Assembly (NCBI RefSeq): GCF_028553805.1
Contig: NZ_CP067140.1
Location: forward strand, 3,596,001-3,660,000
DNA: 64,000 bases
Direction of reading: 5' to 3'
Source of the DNA: Paracoccus saliphilus
GTDB taxonomy: Bacteria > Pseudomonadota > Alphaproteobacteria > Rhodobacterales > Rhodobacteraceae
The notes under the pieces: model-generated
What the model saw: only the letters and a program-made list of their open reading frames with translations
What the model was told of the DNA's origin: nothing
Databases searched by the model: none
Part shown: one piece after another, positions 8,633 through 17,370 of the stretch
How the letters are laid out: each line of letters starts with the position of its first letter
Numbering within the stretch: the stretch's first letter is position 1
Translations under genes and position numbers: made by a program

Positions 8633-10981
8633 ATGAAAAACTCGCTTGGTGCGCTCCTCGCAATTGGCCTGGCGGGTCTTCAACTCGTCGCGGTCCTTGC
8701 CGTCGTGTTCACATCCTATGTCACGTCGGAACGGGCGATGCTTAGCCATGCGCAAAAGATCCTCGGCGATGTGGGGACAAATGCGACAGAGCATTCCAAG
8801 GGCTTTCTGCGCCCCGCGCGCGGCGCGGCGGAACTCGCCGCACGGCTTTCGGAACATCGCATCCTGGCCAGTGACGATCCCAAGATCCTGGAGCGTTTTC
8901 TCTTCCAGCAACTCAAGGTCACGCCGCAATTCTCGAGCCTCTATTACGGCTCGGAGGACGGCAGTTTCGTCTTCGTCATGCGCGATCCCGGACAGATACC
9001 GTTTCGGACAAAGATCATTACAGTGAATGGCGAAACACGGCGTAGCGAACAAATCTGGCGGAACGCGAATTTCGAGGAAATCAAGAGCGAGGTGGATCCG
9101 ACCGACAGGTTCGATCCAAGAACTCGCCCCTGGTACACCCGCGCGCGCGATACCCTGGATACAATCTGGACCGACCCCTACATCTTCTTCACCTCCCAAC
9201 AGCCCGGAATCACGCTGGCAGCGCCGGTTCGCGAGAATGATGACGGGGACATCCGCGGCGTCGTCGGGGTGGATATCGAGATCAGCAGCATTTCTGAATT
9301 CCTGTCGAACCTGAGCATCGGCAATACCGGCAAGGCGCTGATCATCAATCGCAACGGCGATGTCATCGCGCATCCAAATCGCGACTTGCTCAAAACCAAG
9401 GATACCGACGGCACCCTGCGCTTTCAGAACATCCGGGAATTCGAAGACGAGATCGCGCGGGAGGCATTTTCATGGCTAGGCGACGGTTTCGATCCGCCGA
9501 CGCATAAGGAAGCCTTTTCCAAGTTCACCTTCAACAACGAAGTCTACATCTCGACACTGACACCGGTCATCAGCGACAACTTGCCTTGGACCATTGCCGT
9601 ATACGCGCCGGAGATCGACTTCATCGGCGGGCTAAAGCGCAGCCGGGCGATCAGCATCTGGATCGCTGTGCTCGTCGCCATTGCAACCGGAGTCGCAGGG
9701 CTGGCTTTGGCCAACTACATCTATCGTCCGGTCCGCGCCTTTGCCGTTCGATCGGCACTTGTCGCGCAAGGTGAAATCGATCCCTCCGAGCCTATGCCCA
9801 GCACCTACCGGGAATTGGCCCACGCCAATGAAACATTGATGCAGCAGATCGTCGCACGCAAGAAAGCTGAGCGCGAATACGGGCAGACATTCGACCTGTC
9901 ATCCCGGGCAATGGCCCAAACCGCCCCTGAAACCGGCAAGCTGTTAAAGGTGAATACGAAATTCTGTGAAATCACCGGTTACAACGCGAACGACGTCAAG
10001 GATATGCGTTATGTCGACCTGATCCACCCCGATGATCGCACCCTTTTCAACTCGGATTTCTTTGCTGCCGGCGACAGCTTTGCGACACGGCATGAGGTCC
10101 GTTTCATCCGCAAGAACGGCGAGAGCATCGATGTCGCCGTGAACGCCATCCTGATACGCGACCACAATGGCAACCCGCTGCATGCGGTTGTGACCCTGGA
10201 TGATATTACCGAAAGCAAAGCCCAGGAAAACCAGATTGCCCGCCTGAACCGCGATCTGATCCACATGTCGCGAGGACATACATTGGGACAGATGGCAGCC
10301 GGTCTTGCCCATGAACTGAACCAGCCCCTTGCCGCCATAGCCCAGAACACGGATACTGCATTGCTGATCGTCGGCTCTCTTCAGGACAGCCCACCCGAAT
10401 TGCGGGAGATCCTGACGGAGGTCGAAGAGCAATCATTGCGGGCGGGTGACATCATCCGGGCATTGCGTGGCTTCATCATGAAGGACGCAGCCAGCGCAAT
10501 CTCGTTCGATGTCGTCGCACTAAGCAGGCAGGCAAAGCGGCTGGTCCAGCCCGAAGCAACCGAAGCCGGCGTCACGATCACCCCGCCAGAGGGTTCCCCC
10601 CCGATGGTCAGTGCAAATCGGATCCAGGTCGCGCAGGTTATCGTCAACCTTCTGAGAAATGCCGTCGAGGCCATTGGCGATAGCGATCTTGTCCGTCGTG
10701 AAATCACTGTTACTGTCCAGCAGATCGCTTCTCATCTGGAAATATCTGTCGAGGATACGGGACCGGGCATCAGTGACGAAATCGAATTGTTCACCGAATT
10801 CGAAACAACCAAGACAAATGGCATGGGGCTTGGCCTTTCGATTTGCCGCACGATGATCGAAGCAAATGGTGGAAAACTCTGGCATGATGCAACCTACACG
10901 AGCGGAGCGCGTTTTTGCTTCACCTTGCCAGTGCATCAGGATAGCCCTGAAGATGAAGCAGGATCCGAGAAACGAAGCTGA
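8633..10981 (+). CDS. dCache-PAS hybrid-type sensor histidine kinase
   Basis: A 782-residue membrane sensor kinase. A first helix (about 5-27) and a second (about 340-362) bracket a large periplasmic dCache-type domain containing RPWYTRARD and WTDPYIF, typical of small-molecule sensing. A PAS domain follows (about 410-520: TGYNANDVKDMRYVDLIHPDD), then HisKA with His560 in AAGLAHELNQPLAAIAQN and an HATPase_c domain (QVIVNLLRNAVEA, DTGPGI, GMGLGLS). I chose the ATG at 8633 because GGAAG has proper spacing to it, not to the ATG at 8624. It most resembles FixL/DctB-like kinases. The response regulator 86 bp downstream is the obvious partner. The ligand is unknown. Confidence 0.88.
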   Translation: MKNSLGALLAIGLAGLQLVAVLAVVFTSYVTSERAMLSHAQKILGDVGTNATEHSKGFLRPARGAAELAARLSEHRILASDDPKILERFLFQQLKVTPQFSSLYYGSEDGSFVFVMRDPGQIPFRTKIITVNGETRRSEQIWRNANFEEIKSEVDPTDRFDPRTRPWYTRARDTLDTIWTDPYIFFTSQQPGITLAAPVRENDDGDIRGVVGVDIEISSISEFLSNLSIGNTGKALIINRNGDVIAHPNRDLLKTKDTDGTLRFQNIREFEDEIAREAFSWLGDGFDPPTHKEAFSKFTFNNEVYISTLTPVISDNLPWTIAVYAPEIDFIGGLKRSRAISIWIAVLVAIATGVAGLALANYIYRPVRAFAVRSALVAQGEIDPSEPMPSTYRELAHANETLMQQIVARKKAEREYGQTFDLSSRAMAQTAPETGKLLKVNTKFCEITGYNANDVKDMRYVDLIHPDDRTLFNSDFFAAGDSFATRHEVRFIRKNGESIDVAVNAILIRDHNGNPLHAVVTLDDITESKAQENQIARLNRDLIHMSRGHTLGQMAAGLAHELNQPLAAIAQNTDTALLIVGSLQDSPPELREILTEVEEQSLRAGDIIRALRGFIMKDAASAISFDVVALSRQAKRLVQPEATEAGVTITPPEGSPPMVSANRIQVAQVIVNLLRNAVEAIGDSDLVRREITVTVQQIASHLEISVEDTGPGISDEIELFTEFETTKTNGMGLGLSICRTMIEANGGKLWHDATYTSGARFCFTLPVHQDSPEDEAGSEKRS

Positions 10982-11067
10982 TATACAGGAATAGCGCCGA
11001 ACGGTATTGAACCACTGCGATTGCCTGAATTCAAATCCGGCAACCGCATGGCAGGAGGGATGACGAG

Positions 11068-11676
11068 ATGTCTGATACGACCCAGATTGTTTTCATCGTG
11101 GACGACGATCCGGATATCAGGTCTTCGCTCTTGCGCGCCCTTCGCATTCGCGGATTTGAAGCGCAGGCTTTTGCCTCTGCCGCCGAGTTTCTAGAGGTTT
11201 ATGACAGTAGCCAGATCGGCTGCCTTATCCTCGATCAAGGCATGCCCGACATGACGGGGTTGGAGCTGCAGCAGCATCTCAAGGAAAAAGGCTGCGCCAT
11301 CCCCATCATCTTCATCACCGGACATGGAGGCGTACCCGAATCGGTTCAGGCCATGAAAGGCGGAGCGGTTGATTTCCTGGAAAAGCCATTCCGCCAGTCA
11401 GAGTTGATCGAATGTATTCAAAACGCGTTGAGCATGGCAGAGGTTATGCACGCGACCATCGAAAAGAATCGGATTCTGCAAGAGCGTCTCTCCAAACTGA
11501 CACCGCGTGAAAAGGAGATCGTCAATCACATGCTCTCGCGCCCATCCGAGGTCTCCAGCAAGGAGATCGGTCGGCATCTGAATATCAGCCCAAGAACCGT
11601 GGACAATCACCGAGCAAGGATCCTGGAAAAACTGGAAATAGGTTCGGTGGTGGAACTCGTGTCATTGACGCGATAG
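11068..11676 (+). CDS. FixJ/TodT-type response regulator
   Basis: A 202-residue two-domain regulator. The receiver domain (1-125) has the acidic pocket VDDDPD, phosphoacceptor Asp56 in LILDQGMPD, Thr in FITGHG and Lys in EKPF. The LuxR-type HTH (about 138-200) is LTPREKEIVNHML ... SSKEIGRHLNISPRTVDNHR. The recognition helix and PRTVDNHR ending match FixJ/TodT-class transcription factors. It is co-directional with the dCache kinase and probably phosphorylated by it. Target genes are not evident; the upstream RTX gene is one candidate by position. Confidence 0.9.
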   Translation: MSDTTQIVFIVDDDPDIRSSLLRALRIRGFEAQAFASAAEFLEVYDSSQIGCLILDQGMPDMTGLELQQHLKEKGCAIPIIFITGHGGVPESVQAMKGGAVDFLEKPFRQSELIECIQNALSMAEVMHATIEKNRILQERLSKLTPREKEIVNHMLSRPSEVSSKEIGRHLNISPRTVDNHRARILEKLEIGSVVELVSLTR

Positions 11677-12045
11677 GCGGAGCGACCGGCACAGGAAAAC
11701 CAAACACGGGTTTGCGGGCGCATAATTGTATGAAGCCCTGCGCATCGATGACAAGGTCGATGCAGTGAAAAGCCGCCGGGGTTCAGCAGAACATGCCAAT
11801 CCCCGACGGCCAAGTGCTAAAAAGTTTCTTTCAAAATTGCCCGGCACCGTGCGGTCACCCACCACCCGAATAACCGGAATAGACAAATTTGCTTGCGTAA
11901 AAAATCACTCGTGAACTGTCGTCTTACACAACTTTTGACGACCAGATTTTTATAGCGAACCGGATCATGCTCGTATATTCGGGTGATTACGCAAGTAAAT
12001 TTACCTAGTGTTAACACTTGCCCTACCGCAGCACCGGAATGGAGC
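11677..12045. other. convergent intergenic region with long inverted repeat
   Basis: A 369-bp gene-free stretch between two convergent genes. It contains a hairpin at 11772-11810 (GCCGCCGGGG paired with CCCCGACGGC, one mismatch) that could end the plus-strand transcript, and an AT-rich segment flanked by long inverted repeats at 11885-12002. Confidence 0.6.
11885..12002. repeat. 118-bp AT-rich element with 16-bp terminal inverted repeats
   Basis: AAATTTGCTTGCGTAA at 11885-11900 is matched by TTACGCAAGTAAATTT at 11987-12002 (15 of 16 pairs). A further TCAC/GTGA pair lies inside, offset by a few A residues. The 86-bp interior is clearly more AT-rich than its surroundings. It is either a small nonautonomous mobile element or a remnant, or a large hairpin in the convergent intergenic region. 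I see no clear target duplication. Confidence 0.55.
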
Positions 12046-14409
12046 TCACTCGCCGTAAGGCACCCAGATATTCTTTACCTGCGTGGCGCGCTCAAGGAAC
12101 AGGCGCCCCTGCCCCTCCGGGGTCATCCAATCTCGAACAGCGCCATCTTCAACCCAAGTCTGCTTGAGATTTCCGGCGCTTTCCGTCTCGACCATGGCGC
12201 AGCCCTGCGATGTTCCAAAATACCAGACACCGGCGACGTCGTCATGTTGGGCGAGCGTTTTTGCCAACTCATCGCGCAGACCGGTCACGATATTCACGAC
12301 GCCGTCCGGCACGTCAGAGGTCTCAAGTAGTTGATAGAAGTCTGTCGCTGCCAGCGGATGGATTTGCGAGGGGATCGCGATCACGGCATTGCCCATGGAA
12401 ATCGCAGGCAACACGGTCGAAACGAATCCCAGCAACGGTTGGGTCACCGGACAGGCGATCCCCATAACCCCTAGCGCTTCAGGCATGGCAAGTGTGACAT
12501 GCGCGCTTTTCGTCTGATGCACGGCGCCATCGAACTTGTCGGCCTGCGCGGCATACCAGAAGCAGCGCCGTATCGCTGTTTCCACCTCCTTGCGGGCGGC
12601 CTCTTTCGATGCGCCGAGACTGCGCAGCCGGTCCGCGAACTCGACATGACGTGCCGACAGGTTTTCAGCCAGATAATAGAGAACCTGTGCCCGGTTGTGG
12701 CCTGTGGCCTTCCCCCATCCCTTGGCTTTATGCGCCGCCTCGACCGCATTCCGGATATCCTTGCGGTTTCCGAGCCCCGCAAGACCCACGGCAGTCTTAG
12801 ATCCGCTGACGACATAGGAATAGCCGCTATCGGGCCGGACCTGCTTGCCGCCGATATACAGCTTGGCCGTACGATCTATGCCCTCGCCAGTCCCGTCGCC
12901 ATGCGGGGTCACCTGCGGCTCGGGCAGCGCGGCCTCGCCGCCTTTTTTCGCCTTGGGCCCGGGATAGGTCAAATAGGCCGACATGCCCTCGCGACCGCCT
13001 TCGCGACCGAAGCCGCTTTCACGATAACCGCCGAAGCCTGCCCCCGCATCGAGGACATTCGTGCAGTTGACCCAGATTACCCCCGCCTTGATCTTCGCCG
13101 CGATGTCGAGACACAGGTTCACATTCTCGGACCAGATCGAGGCAGCCAGCCCGTACCGGGTATTGTTCGCCAGCGCCACCGCGTCGTCAGGAGTGCGGAA
13201 CGAGGTCAGGGTGACCACGGGTCCGAAAACCTCTTCGGTCGCCAATACGCTGGCGGGCTCGACTCCGGTCGCCACGGTCGGCGGGTAAAAGCATCCTTCG
13301 GGTGCTGTGCCCTGGTGCAGTACGGCTCCTTGCGCGACGCCCTGTTCGACTAGCTCGCGAATCCGGTCCAGTTGCACGGGATGCACGATCGCGCCCACAT
13401 CGGTGGATTTGTCCAGCGGATCGCCAACGCGAAGTGTCTTCATCCTAGCCTTGAGCAGATCCTCGAACCGCTCGGCAACCGCTTCGCCCACGAGGATTCG
13501 TGCGCCGGCACAGCAGACCTCTCCTTGGTTGAACCAGATCGCGTCCACCACGCCTTCGACGGCAGCATCCAGATCGGCATCGGCAAAGACCACGAAGGGC
13601 GATTTACCGCCCAGCTCCAACGTCAGCTTCTTGCCCGAGCCCGCGATCTGGCGACGGATGATCCTTCCCACCTCGGTCGAGCCGGTGAAAGCCACCTTGT
13701 CGACGCCGGCATGTCCGCAAATCGCCGCGCCGGTCTGTCCATCGCCGGTCACGATGTTCAGCACCCCCTTGGGTAGCCCGCATTCCGCCGCGATCTGGGC
13801 AAAGGCAAGTGCCGTCAGCGGCGTATATTCCGCCGGTTTCAGCACCACCGTATTGCCTGCCGCCAGTGCGGGCGCGACCTTCCACGCCAGCATCAGCAAC
13901 GGAAAGTTCCACGGGATGACCTGACCGCAGACCCCTACTGGACCCGCGCCGGGGAATTCATCCTCCAGCAGTTCCGCCCATCCCGCATGGTGATAGAAAT
14001 GCCGTGCCACCAAAGGCAGATCGATATCGCGGCTTTCCCGGATCGGCTTGCCGTTGTTCAGGCTTTCCAGCACCGCCAGGAAACGGGAATGCTGCTGCAC
14101 ATGCCGTGCCAGCGCATAGAGATGGCGGGCCCGGTCATGCCCCGACAGCCCTGCCCATTTGGGCTGAGCCCGTCGCGCCGCCTTGACTGCGGCATCCACA
14201 TCCGCCTGACTGCCTTGGGAGACATGGGCGATCCTGCCTCCGGTTGCTGGCTCGATGACGTCAAAGCCATTACCCGGCATGGTGAACTTGCCATCGATGA
14301 AATGCCCGAAGCCTTCGGCATGGCTTTCCAGCCATGTCCTGACGGCGGAACTGTCCTCGGGTGCCGGGCCGTAATCCATGCTGTCCAGAATCTCGGTAAT
14401 CGTGTTCAT
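12046..14409 (-). CDS. tandem (two-domain) aldehyde dehydrogenase
   Basis: A 787-residue protein, about 1.6 times the usual ALDH. Residues about 35-510 form a complete NAD(P)-dependent ALDH with PWNFP (Asn168), KPAEYTP (Lys191), FTGST, LELGG (Glu265) and catalytic Cys299 in FNQGEVCCAG. Residues about 545-787 are a second, shortened ALDH-like half (CPVTQPLLGF, VVNIVTG) without catalytic Cys or Glu, presumably structural. The start at 14409 follows AAGGAG. The gene begins 17 bp after deoC, so the likely substrate is acetaldehyde released by deoxyribose-phosphate aldolase, or another short aldehyde from the upstream inositol pathway such as malonate semialdehyde; no separate iolA is present. Both substrates are inferred. 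Confidence 0.85.
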   Translation of the reverse strand: MNTITEILDSMDYGPAPEDSSAVRTWLESHAEGFGHFIDGKFTMPGNGFDVIEPATGGRIAHVSQGSQADVDAAVKAARRAQPKWAGLSGHDRARHLYALARHVQQHSRFLAVLESLNNGKPIRESRDIDLPLVARHFYHHAGWAELLEDEFPGAGPVGVCGQVIPWNFPLLMLAWKVAPALAAGNTVVLKPAEYTPLTALAFAQIAAECGLPKGVLNIVTGDGQTGAAICGHAGVDKVAFTGSTEVGRIIRRQIAGSGKKLTLELGGKSPFVVFADADLDAAVEGVVDAIWFNQGEVCCAGARILVGEAVAERFEDLLKARMKTLRVGDPLDKSTDVGAIVHPVQLDRIRELVEQGVAQGAVLHQGTAPEGCFYPPTVATGVEPASVLATEEVFGPVVTLTSFRTPDDAVALANNTRYGLAASIWSENVNLCLDIAAKIKAGVIWVNCTNVLDAGAGFGGYRESGFGREGGREGMSAYLTYPGPKAKKGGEAALPEPQVTPHGDGTGEGIDRTAKLYIGGKQVRPDSGYSYVVSGSKTAVGLAGLGNRKDIRNAVEAAHKAKGWGKATGHNRAQVLYYLAENLSARHVEFADRLRSLGASKEAARKEVETAIRRCFWYAAQADKFDGAVHQTKSAHVTLAMPEALGVMGIACPVTQPLLGFVSTVLPAISMGNAVIAIPSQIHPLAATDFYQLLETSDVPDGVVNIVTGLRDELAKTLAQHDDVAGVWYFGTSQGCAMVETESAGNLKQTWVEDGAVRDWMTPEGQGRLFLERATQVKNIWVPYGE

Positions 14410-14425
14410 GAGCTCCTGTGCTCCT

Positions 14426-15448
14426 TCAGGCAGTGGCGTGCCGGCTAGATGAGGCGTAACGCCCGGTGACATGGTGTTCGAGCTGACGTTCGATATCGCC
14501 AAGCATTGACGAGGCGCCAAAGCGGAACAGATCGGGATTGAGCCAATCCCGCCCCAGTTCCTCTTTCATCAGCATTTGCCATGTCAGCGCGTCCTTGGCG
14601 GATTTTATCCCGCCCGCCGGTTTGAAGCCGATGCGGTATCCCGTCGCCTGTCCGTAGTCGCGCAACGCACGGATCATGACCAGGCTGACAGGCAGCGTCG
14701 CGTTGACACCCTCCTTGCCCGTCGAGGTCTTGATGAAATCGGCCCCCGCCTGCATTGCCACCATCGAGGCGGCATAGACATTGCGCAGAGTCTGCAAATC
14801 CCCGGTGGCAAGAATGGCCTTCATATGCGCCTCGCCACAGGCCTCGCGCATCGCGGCGATCTCGTCGTAAAGCGCCTGCCAGTTGCCGGTCAGCACGTGC
14901 TCACGGGTGATGACGATATCGATCTCCTGCGCACCTTCCCCCACCGCATATCGGATTTCTTCGAGACGCAAATGCAGCGGCATCAAACCGGCCGGAAAAC
15001 CCGTCGCGACCGAGGCCACCGGCACGCCCGAGCCCTCCAGCGCGCTTACCGCATGCGCGACCATCGTCGGATAGACACAAACTGCGCCCGTGGTCAGCCC
15101 CATATCGGCCAGCCCCAAACCCTCCAGCACATGCGGGGCAATCGGGTTGCGCGCCTTGGCGCAAAGCCTACGGACCCGTGCGGCGGTATCATCGCCCGCA
15201 AGCGTTGTCAGGTCGATGCAGCGAACCGCATTGACGAGCCACGCCGCTTGGTAAGCCTTCTTGACCGAGCGTCTCGTGCCGATCGTTGCCGCGCGCCGCT
15301 CGGCTGCGGAACGATTGACCGCGTGGCCCTCGAACATCTCGGTGGCAAGGGGCATCCCCGCATTGCGCGCAGGCTCCTTGTCGGAATCCATGCGCGCCGG
15401 AACGGGATGCGTCTGCGACGATTGCAGCTTCTCCAACTCGACGGTCAT
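14426..15448 (-). CDS. deoC: deoxyribose-phosphate aldolase
   Basis: A 340-residue class I aldolase, longer than the 250-260 residues of E. coli DeoC because of an N-terminal extension of about 75 residues. It cleaves 2-deoxyribose 5-phosphate to glyceraldehyde 3-phosphate and acetaldehyde. Key residues are the Schiff-base Lys240 in DFIKTSTGKEG, the second Lys in GFKPAGGIKS and the acidic EIDIV. The start at 15448 (MTVELEK) is preceded by AAGGGAA; an upstream in-frame start at 15466 is weaker. It lies 100 bp after iolB and 17 bp before the ALDH gene, as the end of the large iol-type operon or a separate two-gene unit. Confidence 0.92.
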   Translation of the reverse strand: MTVELEKLQSSQTHPVPARMDSDKEPARNAGMPLATEMFEGHAVNRSAAERRAATIGTRRSVKKAYQAAWLVNAVRCIDLTTLAGDDTAARVRRLCAKARNPIAPHVLEGLGLADMGLTTGAVCVYPTMVAHAVSALEGSGVPVASVATGFPAGLMPLHLRLEEIRYAVGEGAQEIDIVITREHVLTGNWQALYDEIAAMREACGEAHMKAILATGDLQTLRNVYAASMVAMQAGADFIKTSTGKEGVNATLPVSLVMIRALRDYGQATGYRIGFKPAGGIKSAKDALTWQMLMKEELGRDWLNPDLFRFGASSMLGDIERQLEHHVTGRYASSSRHATA

Positions 15449-15548
15449 TCCCTTGCTCCTACGCATCTCAGGCTTTGGATTACGAGGCCACAGATCACGC
15501 CGGCGCGCAAGGGATCAAGGGAAAACACCGCTCATCAACGCCGCGGCG

Positions 15549-16358
15549 TCACTCTGCATCCTGAGCAATAACCCCCTCCACTTCCGGCGCCGGCACGAAG
15601 CGCCAATTCCTGCGCGGCCCCGCCATGACATTGAGGTAATACAGCTCAAACCCATAGGGAGCCCCACAGGGATGATGGCCACGCGGCACCAGCACCACGT
15701 CATGGTTCCGCACCGCCATCACCTCATCGAGACTGCCGTCATCGGTATAGACCCGCTGCACCGCCCAGCCATCCCCCGGATTCAGGCGATGGTAATAGGT
15801 CTCTTCCAGATAGGTGATGCGCGGGAAATCGTCCTCGTCATGGCGATGGCTGGGATAGGAGGACCAATGCCCGGCTGGCGTGAACACTTCGGTCACCAGC
15901 AGGCTGTCGCAGTAATCCTCGGCCTCCATGGCGATATTGTTGATATAGCGGGTATTGCCGCCCTTGCCGCGCTCGGTCAGGCTGATGCCGTCCGGCCCGA
16001 TCCGCCGTGCCTCATGCCCGCCCCGGCCGGGGGCGGCGCAAACCGCGATGGTGCAATCACTCTCGGCCACGGCGCGCCACTCCGCACCATTGGGCACATA
16101 AAGGCAATGCGGCGGGGTCTTCTCGAACACATCCATCCGCTCGCCGAGCACGCCCCAGTCCCGGTCCGCAGCCTGGAAGGAGGCCTTGCCCTCGACCATG
16201 ACCAGGATCACCTCGTTGCTGCCGGTCGCCTCCTCGGCGCTCTCTCCGGGCCGCAACCGGTAAAGGGAAAATCCCACGTATCGCCAGCCCGCATCCGCTG
16301 GCGTGATCTGGTGGATCTTGCCATGGCTGCCGAATGGTCTGCGCAGTAGCTGACTCAT
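15549..16358 (-). CDS. iolB: 5-deoxy-glucuronate isomerase
   Basis: A 269-residue cupin-family isomerase of normal IolB length, converting 5-deoxy-D-glucuronate to 2-deoxy-5-keto-D-gluconate in myo-inositol catabolism. The metal-binding signature is visible as YPSHRHDEDDFPR with a downstream EETYYHRLNP, and the second half has VLVPRGHHPCGAPYG. The ATG at 16358 follows AGGGACGAGG. An apparent longer start (MKKKGTR) comes from a repeat element just upstream, not from the gene. It is part of the operon iolC-iolD-iolE-iolB. Confidence 0.95.
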   Translation of the reverse strand: MSQLLRRPFGSHGKIHQITPADAGWRYVGFSLYRLRPGESAEEATGSNEVILVMVEGKASFQAADRDWGVLGERMDVFEKTPPHCLYVPNGAEWRAVAESDCTIAVCAAPGRGGHEARRIGPDGISLTERGKGGNTRYINNIAMEAEDYCDSLLVTEVFTPAGHWSSYPSHRHDEDDFPRITYLEETYYHRLNPGDGWAVQRVYTDDGSLDEVMAVRNHDVVLVPRGHHPCGAPYGFELYYLNVMAGPRRNWRFVPAPEVEGVIAQDAE

Positions 16359-16368
16359 CCTCGTCCCT

Positions 16369-16437
16369 TTCTTCTTCATCCAAATATCCTCGGGGGTGAA
16401 TTGGCCACAGGCCAAGAGGGGGCGCGAGCGCCCCCTC
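16369..16437 (-). repeat. intergenic hairpin repeat, copy 1 (between iolE and iolB)
   Basis: A roughly 65-bp module: CTTCTTCATCCAAATATCC, then a GGTGAATTGGCC-ACAG-GCC core, then a strong hairpin GAGGGGGCG-CGAG-CGCCCCCTC (16416-16437). Copy 2 lies at 19219-19280 with about 85-90 percent identity. On the transcribed strand the hairpin precedes a purine-rich GAAGAAG stretch. Similar modules are common between genes in Rhodobacteraceae; they may stabilise upstream or attenuate downstream mRNA. Confidence 0.75.
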
Positions 16438-16445
16438 GCCCATGG

Positions 16446-17360
16446 TCACGCGGCGGCTTCCCGGTCGAGCCCCGCTTCGACCGCCATGCGACGCAGCGCC
16501 TCATGCCCCATGCGCTGATAATGCAGAGGCTCGCGGATCGCGCTATCCTGCTCGGCCTCGATCACCAGCCAGCCCCGGTAACCATGCTCGGCGGCGATCT
16601 TCAGCACCGGCTCGAAGGCGACACAGCCCTCGGGATCACCCGGCACCGTGAAGGCGCCCCGCTTTACCCCCTCGATAAAGCTCAGCCCCTCGGCGCGCAC
16701 CTGCTCCATGACGGGTCGGCGGATATTCTTGCAATGGATATGCCCCACCCGGTCCATATGTTTCCGCGCCACTTCCGCCGGATCCGCGCCGCCGAACAGG
16801 CAATGCCCGGTATCCAGCAGCAGTTTCACCTCCGGCCCCGCCGCCGCCATGAAACGGTCGATATCCGCCGCGCTCTCCACGCAGGTCCCCATGTGGTGAT
16901 GATAGCAGAAACGCATCCCCTGCGCGCTGGCGTGATGGGCCAGCGCGTTGATCCCGGCCATGAAACGATCCCATTCACCATCCGACAGGACCGGCCGGTC
17001 ATTCACTGGCACATCCGGTCGGCCATGCACGGTGTTCGAGCATTCGCAGACGATCAGAATATCCGTCCCCGCCGCTTTCGACATGACGATATGCGCATCC
17101 ATCGCCGCCTTCTCGGATTCCAGCGTCGAACCATCGGCAAGAATATTGGTCGAATGCCAGCCACCGATAAAGCGCAGCCCGTAAGCGCCAAGCGCCGATT
17201 TCAACGCCGCACCCTCCGAGGGCATCTTGTGGCCCTTCTCGATTCCGTCGAAACCGATCTCGCGGCAATCGGACAGGCAGTCATCCAGGCTCAGATGATC
17301 GCCGATCGAGTGGTCGTCGTCATTCGACCAGGCAATCGGATTGGTGCCATAGAAAATCAT
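16446..17360 (-). CDS. iolE: myo-inosose-2 dehydratase
   Basis: A 304-residue TIM-barrel enzyme of the xylose-isomerase-like/IolE family, dehydrating 2-keto-myo-inositol to 3D-trihydroxycyclohexane-1,2-dione. The N-terminus [15 protein letters not shown] is the IolE signature. Metal-site segments [21 protein letters not shown] and EAEQDS are present. The ATG at 17360 is 10 bp after the iolD stop. It is the third step of the inositol pathway and sits in pathway order with iolD and iolB. Confidence 0.93.
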   Translation of the reverse strand: MIFYGTNPIAWSNDDDHSIGDHLSLDDCLSDCREIGFDGIEKGHKMPSEGAALKSALGAYGLRFIGGWHSTNILADGSTLESEKAAMDAHIVMSKAAGTDILIVCECSNTVHGRPDVPVNDRPVLSDGEWDRFMAGINALAHHASAQGMRFCYHHHMGTCVESAADIDRFMAAAGPEVKLLLDTGHCLFGGADPAEVARKHMDRVGHIHCKNIRRPVMEQVRAEGLSFIEGVKRGAFTVPGDPEGCVAFEPVLKIAAEHGYRGWLVIEAEQDSAIREPLHYQRMGHEALRRMAVEAGLDREAAA

Positions 17361-17370
17361 CGCGTTTCCC

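Noticed and set aside
8433..8663. Minus-strand 76-residue reading frame between the RTX and kinase genes
   Set aside because: It overlaps both genes' ends and has no supporting ribosome-binding site or family; the region more simply holds the kinase promoter.
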